64,000 nucleotides of DNA from CAYPHY01 sp964410625 (GCA_964410625.1 CAYPHY010000006.1:186001-250000); one strand, 5' to 3'; shown: positions 14,716 through 23,530, counted from the stretch's first letter. Notes: generated by a model from the sequence alone, not told the origin. Program-made: numbers and translations.

Positions 14716-16512
14716 ATGGCACGGGCAAACAAACAATCAGACTTTCTCTCCCAACTCGGCCGCGAACTGCGCGAACTCGGCCGTAACATTGCCGATGAGT
14801 GGCACGCTGCCGGGGTAGATATACGCAATAGTATGCGGCGGATGCGTGGCGCACAGGTAGATTATGTTGTCTTGCCTATCGGGGGGGCGTTGCCGGAGCG
14901 GAGCGAGCCGCCGCGTAGCTTCATTGAACGCCAACTCCCCTTGCCTCCTCCAGCCTTTAGCATGGCGCGGCTCAACAGTATTGTTCAGGCCGTCGGCGAT
15001 GCTGATAATGTGAAGGGGATCGTCTTTATCTTTCGTGGCTTTCAGGCGGGCGTGGCGACGCTACAGAACTTCCGGCACACACTCCAACGACTACGCGAAG
15101 CAGGAAAGGAGAGTGTCGTGTTCACGCCTTACCTCGATTTGCGCCACTACTTTGCGGCAACGGCCGCCGACCGGATCATCATTCCCCCTAGCGTCCATTT
15201 CGATGTGCTGGGACTGCATACTGAAGTCGTTTTCCTTAAGAACACCCTTGACCGGCTCGGTGTGCAAGCGGATGTGATCCAAATCTCACCTTATAAGACG
15301 GCCTTCGACAGTATCGGCCGTGATGATATGACCCCTGAACACCGCGCTCAACTTGATTGGTTGCTGGATGACCAATTCGATCTACTGACGGCGGGAATGG
15401 CAGACGGCCGCCGGATGGCGCAGGAGGAGATGAAGGGATTGATCGATCAGGCCCCGTTGACGGCGGGCGAAGCGCTGGGGTTTGGTCTGGTGGATGCTGT
15501 TGCGTATGAAGATGACCTGGCTGAGTTGTTGTCGAACGGTCGATTTGGCAAATCGCAAGACGAACAACAACCGAAGGCAAGGCTGAGGCCCTGGAAAGAA
15601 GCACAGCGACTGCTGACTGAAAAGCCGCGCCGTCGCTGCTCCAAATTTATCGGTGTAATTAGCCTGGAAGGGGCGATTATGATGGGGCCAAGCCGCCAGC
15701 CGCCAATTGATATTCCAATTCCTTTCATTGGTGGCGCGGCCGCCGGAGAACAAACAGTAGTGCAATTGTTGCGGCAAGCGGAAAAGATGGACGATATGGC
15801 CGCGCTAATCTTTTATGTCAACTCTGGTGGGGGTTCGGCGCTGGCTTCGGATTTGATCGGCCGTCAGGTATCATTGCTCAATCAAAAGAAGCCGGTCATC
15901 GTTTATATGGGGGACGTGGCCGCTTCCGGCGGCTACTATATCGCCGCACCAGCCCGCCATATCATGAGTCAAAGCGGGACGATCACCGGTTCTATCGGCG
16001 TGATCACCGCCCACTTTAGCACGCGTGACCTGTACCAAAAGTTGGATGTCAACCGCGTGCAGTTAGCGCGTGGTGAACGGGCGGGGTTGTATTCTAGCAG
16101 CGATCCACTGTCCGCGGCCGAGCGCCAGGTCTATTGGAACAATATCGTTGATATTTACAATGAGTTCAAAGCAGTGGTGGCGAAAGGGCGGGATTTGCCT
16201 TTTGAGACGCTTGATCCCATTTGCGAGGGGCGCGTGTGGACGGGAAGACAGGCGAGAGAGCGGGGGTTGGTGGATTCTCATGGGGATTTTATGGAGGCGA
16301 TCCGGAAAGCGGCCGAAGTTGCCGGGCTTCCGCTTGATGACCGACACCGCATCCCAGTTATGGACCTTTATCCCAAAGGGGGCGGCTATACGCCGCCAGT
16401 TTCATTTGGCGCAGAGGCAGCCGCTGAACTTAACCAGTGGCTTTCCGGCGAACGGCTTCGCGCTTTCCGTGGCCCGTTGATGCTTTTGCCTTATGAGATT
16501 CGCTTGGATTAG
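14716..16512 (+). CDS. sppA: Signal peptide peptidase SppA-like serine protease (S49)
   Basis: A 598-residue two-domain SppA of the 67K type. The N-terminal S49 repeat holds the candidate general-base Lys in QISPYKTAFDSIGRDD near 195-205. The C-terminal repeat holds the nucleophile Ser in GDVAASGGYYIAAP near 398-411, followed by SQSGTITGSIGVI and the conserved GRVWTGRQARERGLVD. Unlike E. coli SppA there is no N-terminal membrane anchor; the first 50 residues are charged (ELRELGRNIADEW). It may be soluble or peripheral. ATG 14716 follows AAGGA by 5 nt. Confidence 0.92.
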   Translation: MARANKQSDFLSQLGRELRELGRNIADEWHAAGVDIRNSMRRMRGAQVDYVVLPIGGALPERSEPPRSFIERQLPLPPPAFSMARLNSIVQAVGDADNVKGIVFIFRGFQAGVATLQNFRHTLQRLREAGKESVVFTPYLDLRHYFAATAADRIIIPPSVHFDVLGLHTEVVFLKNTLDRLGVQADVIQISPYKTAFDSIGRDDMTPEHRAQLDWLLDDQFDLLTAGMADGRRMAQEEMKGLIDQAPLTAGEALGFGLVDAVAYEDDLAELLSNGRFGKSQDEQQPKARLRPWKEAQRLLTEKPRRRCSKFIGVISLEGAIMMGPSRQPPIDIPIPFIGGAAAGEQTVVQLLRQAEKMDDMAALIFYVNSGGGSALASDLIGRQVSLLNQKKPVIVYMGDVAASGGYYIAAPARHIMSQSGTITGSIGVITAHFSTRDLYQKLDVNRVQLARGERAGLYSSSDPLSAAERQVYWNNIVDIYNEFKAVVAKGRDLPFETLDPICEGRVWTGRQARERGLVDSHGDFMEAIRKAAEVAGLPLDDRHRIPVMDLYPKGGGYTPPVSFGAEAAAELNQWLSGERLRAFRGPLMLLPYEIRLD

Positions 16513-16551
16513 GCGCAGATTGGTGGATGGATCAGGAAAGGCGTTAACGAG

Positions 16552-17106
16552 TTAGTTCTCTATGCTCTCCTCCGGTTGCAAGTGAATCACGATTTCAGTC
16601 ACCCCACCATCTAGAATGTGGTCGATTGGGGCATTGACGTGGCGGAGCAAGCCCCACACGGCCGCGTTGTCATTTTGCACGCTGCCAACCAGACGTTGTA
16701 GCCCGGCCGCCTTTGCCTCTTCAACCAAGAGCAGAAACAAGTGTTTACCAATCCCCTGTCCTTGCACATCGTCGCGCACGGAGAGGGCAACTTCAGCCTC
16801 GCCTTCGCCAATCAACACATAGCGGGCGGCGGCGACCGGTGCATGGGGCTGGTCGGGTAAGTCGGCATAGGCGATTAGCCCGCGGCTATTGGTCATCACC
16901 CCGTGGGCGATATTTTCTGCTTCCGTCCACACGCGCTCTGTGGTCACCTGTCCCAGGGGCTGGTTAAAACGACGGTAGCGGCTTTCACCCCCCATATGCT
17001 CGAAGAGGTCCACCAGCAAAGGGACATCGGCCGGTTCTAAATAGCGGACGCTTACCGGCAAGCCTGACTTGGTGTGGAAGCTTTCAATTAGCATTAGTAT
17101 ACTCAT
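16552..17106 (-). CDS. GNAT family N-acetyltransferase
   Basis: A 184-residue acetyl-CoA-dependent acyltransferase. The acetyl-CoA-binding motif A reads VRDDVQGQGIGKHLFLLLVEEAKAAGLQRL (Q/RxxGxG/A in DVQGQGIGKHL near 111-121). The N-terminal part YLEPADVPLLVDLFEHMGGESRYRRF resembles the GNAT domains fused to or regulating acyl-CoA synthetases (Pat-like). ATG 17106 or 17094 are both possible starts. It is transcribed divergently from the ubiquitin-like operon, and the two share a 300-bp control region with a palindrome. Confidence 0.87.
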   Translation of the reverse strand: MSILMLIESFHTKSGLPVSVRYLEPADVPLLVDLFEHMGGESRYRRFNQPLGQVTTERVWTEAENIAHGVMTNSRGLIAYADLPDQPHAPVAAARYVLIGEGEAEVALSVRDDVQGQGIGKHLFLLLVEEAKAAGLQRLVGSVQNDNAAVWGLLRHVNAPIDHILDGGVTEIVIHLQPEESIEN

Positions 17107-17114
17107 ATAGACAC

Positions 17115-17137
17115 CATATGACGCAATGCGTCATATG
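17115..17137. promoter_or_regulatory. Near-perfect 11-bp-arm palindrome, candidate operator
   Basis: CATATGACGCA and TGCGTCATATG flank one central A. It lies 8 bp upstream of the GNAT gene start and 272 bp upstream of the GTPase gene, in the divergent control region, where a dimeric repressor could act on the GNAT gene or on both sides. Confidence 0.6.
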
Positions 17138-17244
17138 CAGAATAGCACATTATTTCGCTGGAATCAAGCTTTTTGATAGGAATGTATCCTCAATATATCC
17201 TAAATGGATGAACTTTGTAGTAGGAGTTAGTTGTGGATTTCCGG

Positions 17245-17349
17245 TTTGGCAAACCGAGGTACATTGGCAAAGCGGGCTACTTTTGGCAGAGCGGGCTATA
17301 TTGTGCAACCTTTTGCGGCCGATGACGTATACAACAGTAGCTTTGCCAA
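17245..17349. promoter_or_regulatory. Iteron array upstream of the ubiquitin-like operon
   Basis: Three direct 16-nt copies start at 17245, 17264 and 17283, an exact 19-bp period: TTGGCAAACCGAGGTA, TTGGCAAAGCGGGCTA, TTGGCAGAGCGGGCTA. An inverted half-copy, CTTTGCCAA, lies at 17341-17349. Two helical turns per repeat suggests a protein binding cooperatively on one face of the DNA. The last copy is about 110 bp before the GTPase start. Confidence 0.6.
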
Positions 17350-17408
17350 TTATCATAGAGAAAGTACTCACCTCTTGTGGAACTCGGAGGTTTTTTAAGG
17401 ATTAGACC

Positions 17409-20048
17409 ATGAGTAAAGATCAATACGCATCCCTCAAGACATCGTTGGAAACATTGCCTCACATCAGCCCGGCACAGGTCGAGCAGTGGGTCGAATTGCA
17501 GAAAACGATTGACCGCACGCGCGATTATCTGATTCGCGCCGTCCCCCAGGCACAATTCAACCTGGATGAAGCGCAGAAAATTCTTGCCCAACGCACCTAT
17601 ACGCTGGTGTTCTTTGGTGGAACGGGCGTGGGCAAAAGCACGCTGATCAACGCCTTGCTCGGCCGCAACCTGTTGCCGACTGGCGCGGTCACGGCCGTTA
17701 CCGGAACCATCGTCTATATTGAACAGGCCGACGAAAACGAGCCGGAATCACTTTTCCTCAATTATTGGAGCCGTGATGAGTTCGCCGAGCGTGTTCGCCG
17801 TCTTTGCCAACTGGCAGGTATTGAAGGGTTTGACATTACCAACAGTGGTGAACGGGAGCAGGCACGCAAAGACATTGTGGCCTTGATGGAAGAGAGCAAG
17901 GACAATGCCAAGACGGAACGCGACGAATATTTAGAGATTTTGATTGATTGTATTGACTCCTATGAACACAACAAGGAGTTGTTTAAAGCGGGAACGCCCC
18001 CACCCCAGAATCTATCCCTGGAAGATGACAACTCGCTGCGCCACCTGCGCGAGGATGGCTTTAAGGGTAGCCAGCAGCGGCAAATCCGGCTGATCAAGTC
18101 GGCTACTTTTCGCATTCACCCGCGCAGCGGCCAGCCCAACTTGTTGATGAACGGCTATCTGCGCATCGTAGATGTACCGGGGCTGGGCGCGGGAATGAAG
18201 CTCCACGAGGCGATTACACTGGAAGAGATGAAGCGCGAGGATGCGATGGTCGTGCTGGTCACCGATGCCGGCCGCCAGCGCGTGGATGAGATGAAGTCGC
18301 TCTCGGCCGTCAACTGGATCAAAGACAACCGTCTCTTCGGCCTGACCGGTGGCGATCTCGACGAAGCGGCCTCGAAAATCTTCCTCGCCGTGAATGGCGC
18401 CAACATCCGCCAGGCGTTTGACCGCCTCAACTCTGGCCTGCCGGAAGCGGAGTTGGAAGTGAAGGAAGTAACCCGCTATATCGCCCCGAACTATTGGGAG
18501 CGTTACGCCGGTCGCGGGCACAATCGGCCGTACTTCCTGGTCATGGCCCCGCCTGCGCTTTACCTGCAAGACCCCGACAACGCGCCGGAGGAGTTTGCCA
18601 GCGAAACGGAGCGCATCCTAAAGGTGTTCCGCGACCAGTTGGGGACGGTAGACACGAGCGACCCGCTGAATCCCGACACTAAAGAGGCGTTGCTGAAGTT
18701 GAGTGAAGTTCCGTTGCTGCGCGACCGGCTGATTGACTTCATCCAACATGAGCGCGTTCGCAGCCAGCTACGCGAAGCGGCCACCCGCACGCGCAATGCG
18801 CTGCAAAGCCTGCGCTTCTACTATGAGAAGCAGTTGGCGGCGCGTGGTGTGCAGCCGCCTTTTGCCACCAGTTGGGAGCAACTGCAAGAGAAACGCTTTG
18901 AGAACGTGCTGATGCGCCAGCAGAAGGAACTGCCGCGTGCCTTCCATAACGCCCTCCTGGAGTTGAGCAGCCGCACGAACAGCGATGAACGCTTCCGCCG
19001 CCTGCTGCAACCGACGCTGAGTGGGGTGAAGGGCATGGTGCAGGACGCTATTCGCCGCGAAGTGGAGATGTTGCTGGAGAATTATGGCACGGAGTATTGG
19101 GACGGCCGCGACGTAACCTATGACAACCTGATTTGGGGAACCAGCGGCATTGAAGTGCCAATCAAGCGCATCCTCTTCCAGGTGGAGTTGATCATGCAGG
19201 AGTCGGTCGCTAAGTTCATGCCGGAAGTGGGCGAGGTGATCGCCGCCGAATTGGAGCGGACACTGGAAGCGCATGAAATTTACAGTCGTCTGGAGCGCAT
19301 AACCTACGGCCAGGAGTATACATACGCCATTCCTGGCGAAGAGGGGGCGCTGCCCTTGTCTGATGCATACGGGGCGATTGTCGGCCGTGTCAGCCGTAAC
19401 TTCCGTGAGGTCTGCCAGCAAGCGACGATGTATGAGTTGATGAAAGCCGACCGTTCTGTCCACTATCGTCTGGAAGAAGGGGAACAAAAGTTGGCCCTGC
19501 CCAGCAACGAGCGATTGCTTGATGTGGCGTTGCACGGGCCGGAAAGTGTGGCCCGCGAGATGGCGGCGGCCGCCCCGGCAATGGCGAATGCCAACAGTCA
19601 ACCGGCACAGACGGCCGCGGCCGAAGAGGAGTTCGCGATCAATATCCTCGATACACCGGAAATGGCCGAACCAGACATTGATATCAGCTTCCTCGGTGAC
19701 AGCCCGGCAGCGGCCGCCCCGGCCGAGTTGGAAACCAGCTATGCCGATCTGCTCGATAATGTATCGGTCAAGGTCAATCGCATCTTCGCCAACATCGTTG
19801 ACGACCTCTTTAGCGATGATGATTTATTGCCGCGTCTGCGCCGCCTGTTCTGGTTGGAAGCGACGAAGGCGGAGCGGGACTTCAACAATCTGTTGGTCAA
19901 GCCGATGCTGCGCCAGCACGACCGCAATCTGCACAAGCAAGAGTTACGCGACGCAATGGAAGTAGACCTGGAATCCGTCTCCGACCTGGAAGCGTTGATG
20001 CGCTCCTGGGAAGGGTTGCACCGCCTGGAGGTGGGGATTCCTGTTTAA
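17409..20048 (+). CDS. Dynamin-like large GTPase, first gene of the ubiquitin-like operon
   Basis: An 879-residue P-loop GTPase. G1 is GGTGVGKST at residues 70-78, G2 is probably TAVTGT near 95-100, and G3 is DVPGLG at 255-260. A canonical NKxD G4 is not evident, as in several dynamin or GBP-like families. The middle is helical (residues 430-650, many ERxxLxxLRxxYE-like heptads) and a low-complexity Ala/Pro/Glu linker near 715-790 precedes a last helical domain (VNRIFANIVDDLF onward). No transmembrane helix. By family it would act in membrane remodelling or scaffold assembly. All later operon genes follow on the same strand. Confidence 0.82.
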   Translation: MSKDQYASLKTSLETLPHISPAQVEQWVELQKTIDRTRDYLIRAVPQAQFNLDEAQKILAQRTYTLVFFGGTGVGKSTLINALLGRNLLPTGAVTAVTGTIVYIEQADENEPESLFLNYWSRDEFAERVRRLCQLAGIEGFDITNSGEREQARKDIVALMEESKDNAKTERDEYLEILIDCIDSYEHNKELFKAGTPPPQNLSLEDDNSLRHLREDGFKGSQQRQIRLIKSATFRIHPRSGQPNLLMNGYLRIVDVPGLGAGMKLHEAITLEEMKREDAMVVLVTDAGRQRVDEMKSLSAVNWIKDNRLFGLTGGDLDEAASKIFLAVNGANIRQAFDRLNSGLPEAELEVKEVTRYIAPNYWERYAGRGHNRPYFLVMAPPALYLQDPDNAPEEFASETERILKVFRDQLGTVDTSDPLNPDTKEALLKLSEVPLLRDRLIDFIQHERVRSQLREAATRTRNALQSLRFYYEKQLAARGVQPPFATSWEQLQEKRFENVLMRQQKELPRAFHNALLELSSRTNSDERFRRLLQPTLSGVKGMVQDAIRREVEMLLENYGTEYWDGRDVTYDNLIWGTSGIEVPIKRILFQVELIMQESVAKFMPEVGEVIAAELERTLEAHEIYSRLERITYGQEYTYAIPGEEGALPLSDAYGAIVGRVSRNFREVCQQATMYELMKADRSVHYRLEEGEQKLALPSNERLLDVALHGPESVAREMAAAAPAMANANSQPAQTAAAEEEFAINILDTPEMAEPDIDISFLGDSPAAAAPAELETSYADLLDNVSVKVNRIFANIVDDLFSDDDLLPRLRRLFWLEATKAERDFNNLLVKPMLRQHDRNLHKQELRDAMEVDLESVSDLEALMRSWEGLHRLEVGIPV

Positions 20049-20056
20049 GAACGTAT

Positions 20057-20137
20057 AAGAACTCACGCAAATACGCAAAGGTTGCAAAGCTTTCTCTTTC
20101 TTTGCGCCTTTGCGTTCTTTGCGTGAGCCTCTCTTAG
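20057..20137. repeat. Word-like inverted repeat, CACGCAAAGACGCAAAG family
   Basis: CTCACGCAAATACGCAAAGG is mirrored by CCTTTGCGTTCTTTGCGTGAG. Relatives are at 35966-36040 and 49820-49912. It fills the spacer between the GTPase and the next gene. Confidence 0.8.
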
Positions 20138-20147
20138 GAGCGTATAA

Positions 20148-21413
20148 ATGCACGAAGCAGCACAAAAACTGGTGCAATCATTTCCTGACCAGGGGCGGCT
20201 GGCGCGGTTTGCGGGGCGATTGCTGGAGTGGTTGGGCAACGATTTGGGACAAGGGGACCAACCCTTTACGGAGTCGCGAGCGAAAGCGTTATTGCGCGTT
20301 GGCGATATGCTGGATGAACCAACACGCCACAGCTTCGAGCGATTGACGGGTGAAGCAGTAACTGAGCCGGTGTTGCGGATCGCCTTGTTTGATTTGTTGG
20401 CGGAAAGTGGTCTGGCGGAGCATGATGAAATTAAGGCGCTGGCGACGGCAACCGCGCAAGCGGCCGCCCCCGACGCCATGCCTCCCATTCATTGGTTTGC
20501 CCTGGCGCTGGCTGTATTCGCTTATAAGAGCGACATTTTGCTGAGCCAGCTGGACCCCGCTCAACCGCCTGATGGGTATAGCCCGGCGGGGATGGCGGTA
20601 CGGCGCACGGCCGCCTTTGTTCGGCAACAAATCCAATATAGCGCGACGGAGCGGGATAAACTCGGCCGCAAGCTCGGTTATAATCCGGCGGCCGCTGGCA
20701 CACCGAATCTCGATGCATTACCGGAAAGCGCCCCTATCGCCCCCTTGCCCCCTTATTATCGGATGCCTGTCCCGGTGCGTTATCCTGAGGTAGCCCGCGA
20801 GACCATCCAGATAGAGGGTGAGGATGTGGGTGATGTGGGTGATGCAGGTGATGGGATTGGAGAGTTAGCCACTCCTGGTGGGCAACCGGCTCGCGGTGAA
20901 ACGATCAAAATAAGGGATGAGGACCTGGGTGGGGAATCGTCTGAGACCCATTCGGGGCCAGTACGGCAACCGACGATCCGCATTGAGGCTGACCAGATTC
21001 CACCCGCACCACGAACGGCCGCATCCCCTGCTTCCCCGCCGCAATCGTCGCGGGTGGTCACGCCCCCACCTGCCACGAGCGCGAGATTGCGTGGTCATTC
21101 GCGGCGGGGCAGCCCGCCGATGCAAACAACTCGTTTGCGGGTGATCGTCCAGGAGCATCCCGATGGGCGAGGGCTGTATGGGTTGCAGGTGAAAGTGAGC
21201 AGCAAGGGGCTGAAGAGCTTTGTCGCTGGAACAACCAACCATGAAGGGGTATTTACCTGTGAAGTCCCCGTCCACCGTGACACTGGGCTAACTTATGATG
21301 TGGATGTTACCTGGCCGCGTGACTATAGCAGCGAGGTTGAGCGTAAGTCCATTACCCTCAACGCTGACCGCACGCTGTTCACTTTGCCTTTCTACCGCAC
21401 GTTGAAGGCCTAG
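20148..21413 (+). CDS. Uncharacterised scaffold-like protein with three short repeated motifs
   Basis: A 421-residue protein I do not recognise. Residues 1-180 are helical (LVQSFPDQGRLARF, HWFALALAVFAYKSD). Residues 190-325 are a disordered Pro/Gly/Asp linker carrying three copies of one motif: ETIQIEGEDV at 218, ETIKIRDEDL at 251 and PTIRIEADQI at 275. Residues 326-421 form a beta-rich domain (RLRVIVQEHPDGRGLYGLQVKV, then TTNHEGVFTCEVP, DVDVTWPRDY) like a carboxypeptidase-regulatory or Ig-like fold. The motif recurs in the CAP and RING proteins of the same operon, suggesting a multivalent adaptor. Confidence 0.8.
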   Translation: MHEAAQKLVQSFPDQGRLARFAGRLLEWLGNDLGQGDQPFTESRAKALLRVGDMLDEPTRHSFERLTGEAVTEPVLRIALFDLLAESGLAEHDEIKALATATAQAAAPDAMPPIHWFALALAVFAYKSDILLSQLDPAQPPDGYSPAGMAVRRTAAFVRQQIQYSATERDKLGRKLGYNPAAAGTPNLDALPESAPIAPLPPYYRMPVPVRYPEVARETIQIEGEDVGDVGDAGDGIGELATPGGQPARGETIKIRDEDLGGESSETHSGPVRQPTIRIEADQIPPAPRTAASPASPPQSSRVVTPPPATSARLRGHSRRGSPPMQTTRLRVIVQEHPDGRGLYGLQVKVSSKGLKSFVAGTTNHEGVFTCEVPVHRDTGLTYDVDVTWPRDYSSEVERKSITLNADRTLFTLPFYRTLKA

Positions 21414-21414
21414 T

Positions 21415-21485
21415 GGAGAGTGAAGAGTGGGGAGTGGAGAGAGCGTTCTCATTACTCCCCACTCCCCACTCTCCACTCTCCACTC
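21415..21485. repeat. Word-like inverted repeat, GTGGAGAGTGAAGAG family
   Basis: GGAGAGTGAAGAGTGGGGAGTGG is mirrored by CCCCACTCCCCACTCTCCAC. It lies between the scaffold-like gene and the CAP gene and carries a misleading open frame into the CAP gene. Confidence 0.8.
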
Positions 21486-21487
21486 CT

Positions 21488-22141
21488 ATGGATGAATCGC
21501 TGAAGTTGACGGCCGATGACATCGCTCAGAATGAGGCTGATGCCCTGGCCCATCCGCCCACGCCGCCGATATTGACGCTGCGGCCGTCGGACATCCCGAC
21601 TGTGGACCCGCCGGTTGTGCCAGCGGGACAGCGTGGCGGCCGCCGGTTGACAATCACCGCTGAAGATTTAGCGGCCGTGCCGGAAGATGTGCCGGTCACC
21701 GATCTAGAAAAGCTGATGTATGATCTCGTCTGCCGGGCGCGACAGGCGCACTTGCCGCGTTGGGTCGGCCGCTCAAAGCTCCATTGGCATCCTGGTCTGG
21801 CAGTGGCGGCGCGGTTGCACGCGGCCGATATGTTGCGGCGACGCTATGTCTCCCATGACTCGCTAGAAGGCCTGGGAGTCGGCAAACGGCTTGATCGGGC
21901 GCAAATCAGCTATCTCGCTTGTGGCGAAAACATTGGCGTTGTTTATGGGCCAATGAGTCGTGGCACACAAGGGATTTATGAGATCCACAATGCTTTTATG
22001 AACCAACCGTCACGGCCGACTAACCATCGAGGGAACATTCTCAATCCGATCTGGACGCACGTCGGCATCGGCGTTGCCTATGGCTCCAACGGGGGCGACC
22101 AGTTGGTTGTGACGCAGAATTTTATTTCAACGATAAGATGA
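21488..22141 (+). CDS. CAP (SCP/PR1-like) domain protein without signal peptide
   Basis: A 217-residue protein. Residues 1-70 are a linker with three motif copies (ESLKLTADDI at 3, PILTLRPSDI at 27, RRLTITAEDL at 52) of the type seen in the preceding protein. Residues 75-217 are a CAP domain: HPGLAVAARLHAADM, HDSLEGLGVGKRL, ACGENIG and TNHRGNILNPIWTHVGIGVA supply the conserved His, Glu and His of the CAP cleft. CAP proteins are normally secreted; here no signal peptide or membrane anchor is present, so it probably acts in the cytoplasm. ATG 21488 is chosen because upstream frame is repeat DNA. Confidence 0.85.
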   Translation: MDESLKLTADDIAQNEADALAHPPTPPILTLRPSDIPTVDPPVVPAGQRGGRRLTITAEDLAAVPEDVPVTDLEKLMYDLVCRARQAHLPRWVGRSKLHWHPGLAVAARLHAADMLRRRYVSHDSLEGLGVGKRLDRAQISYLACGENIGVVYGPMSRGTQGIYEIHNAFMNQPSRPTNHRGNILNPIWTHVGIGVAYGSNGGDQLVVTQNFISTIR

Positions 22142-22198
22142 GAGTTAGAGACTTGGAGATTACAGTCTCCCAATCTCCTAATCTCCCAGTCTCTTTTT
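22142..22198. repeat. Word-like inverted repeat, CTCAATCTC family
   Basis: GAGTTAGAGACTTGGAGATT is mirrored by CAATCTCCTAATCTCCCAGTCTC. It fills the CAP-E1 spacer; the E1 start follows within a few bases. Confidence 0.75.
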
Positions 22199-22204
22199 TA
22201 AGCT

Positions 22205-23380
22205 ATGGAAGAAACAATCATCATTACCGATCCCGAAGCGGACCGTTACCACACCTTTGGCTATATCAGCTGGTGGCGGCAGGAGGTGGTACGCGATGCC
22301 ACCGTGCTTGTCGTTGGCGCGGGCGCTCTGGGGAACGAAGTTATTAAGAATCTGGCCCTGATGGGCATTGGCAACATCCTCATCGCTGACTTCGACACGA
22401 TTGAGGACAGTAATCTCAGCCGCTCGGTGCTGTTTCGCGCCTCGGACCGCGGCCGTCGCAAAGTGGATGCAGCGGCCGAGGGGGCGAAGGCGCTCAACCC
22501 CGATGTGAATGTGAAACCCTGGCATGGGAACATCAACTTTGATATGGGGCTAGGCGTTTTTCGCCATGTGGATGCGATTGTCGGCTGTCTGGACAATCGT
22601 GAAGCGCGGCTTTCAATCAATCGCTTCTCCTGGGCTGTCAACCGTCCCTGGGTGGATGGCGCAATCCAGGAGTTGATGGGAATCGTTCGCGTCTTTTGGC
22701 CTGGCGACGGCGCGTGTTACGAATGTACGTTGACTGATTTGGATTATCAGATCATCAATTTGCGCTACTCCTGCCCGTTGTTAGCGCGGGAGAATATCTT
22801 GCAGGGTAAAGTCCCGACCACGCCGACCAGCGCTTCGATTGTCGCTGCCTTCCAAACGCAGGAAGCGTTGAAGCTAATCCATGAGATGGAGGTGCAGCCG
22901 GGTAAGGCGGTGATGATCAACGGCCTGACCAATGACATCTACACCACTGAGTATCCAGTGAAGGAATTTTGCATGAGCCACTCGATGCTCGATCCGATTG
23001 TGGAGCTGCCGGAGGTGACGGCCGCCGGAACCACGCTCGGCCAACTGTTGAGCATTGCCAAAGAGCGACTGGGCGAAGAAGCGGTGGTTGAACTGGATGG
23101 CGAGTTGGTGGTGGGGATGGTCTGTCCCTCTTGTGGGCTGGAGTCGCCGGTCTTTCAGCGGATGGCACGGTTGTATGAGGATGCGGCCGTTTGCCCTAAC
23201 TGTGGCACGCAACGGGAGATGCAACTGACGCACCGCTTCACCGGCGAAGAGCCATACGTGGAGCGCACGCTGGAGCAGTTGGATATTCCGCCGCTGGGTA
23301 TCCTCCGCGCCCGTAATGGTCAGGATAAGGTCTATTTTGAACTGACTGGCGATAAGGAGACCTTCCTGAAGTTCTCTTGA
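22205..23380 (+). CDS. E1-like ubiquitin-activating enzyme (ThiF/MoeB fold) with C-terminal zinc ribbon
   Basis: A 391-residue protein that by family adenylates the C terminus of a ubiquitin-like protein. GAGALGNE (38-45) is the nucleotide loop, ADFDTIEDSNLSRSVLF (61-77) holds the Asp and Arg of the adenylation site, and CLDN is at 128-131. CYEC (171-174), with CMSH (256-259), may bind zinc as in MoeB. C190 in YSC, before TTPTSASIVAAFQTQEALKL, sits where E1 and ThiF proteins carry the thioester Cys. Residues 307-333 add a zinc ribbon (CPSC, CPNC) instead of an eukaryotic ubiquitin-fold domain. Directly upstream of the Ubl and E2 genes. Confidence 0.9.
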   Translation: MEETIIITDPEADRYHTFGYISWWRQEVVRDATVLVVGAGALGNEVIKNLALMGIGNILIADFDTIEDSNLSRSVLFRASDRGRRKVDAAAEGAKALNPDVNVKPWHGNINFDMGLGVFRHVDAIVGCLDNREARLSINRFSWAVNRPWVDGAIQELMGIVRVFWPGDGACYECTLTDLDYQIINLRYSCPLLARENILQGKVPTTPTSASIVAAFQTQEALKLIHEMEVQPGKAVMINGLTNDIYTTEYPVKEFCMSHSMLDPIVELPEVTAAGTTLGQLLSIAKERLGEEAVVELDGELVVGMVCPSCGLESPVFQRMARLYEDAAVCPNCGTQREMQLTHRFTGEEPYVERTLEQLDIPPLGILRARNGQDKVYFELTGDKETFLKFS

Positions 23381-23382
23381 TT

Positions 23383-23450
23383 TTTCGACACGAATTTCAC
23401 GAATGGCACGAAGATAATGCCTGGTTCATGTTATTCGTGTCAAAAAATAA
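23383..23450. repeat. Word-like inverted repeat, CACGAATTTCACGAATGG family
   Basis: TTTCGACACGAATTTCACGAATGG on the left is mirrored by TTATTCGTGTCAAAAA on the right. Relative at 40128-40195. It follows the E1 gene. Confidence 0.75.
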
Positions 23451-23530
23451 TGACAATCTCTGGATTGCAACTAGAAGGACGCTTTTACGTAATAACTCTT
23501 AACAACAAATAACCATAACCTGAAAACAGT

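Noticed and set aside
17118..17405. Possible 95-residue gene before the GTPase
   Set aside because: No ribosome-binding site, no recognisable fold, and it spans the palindrome and iterons of the control region.
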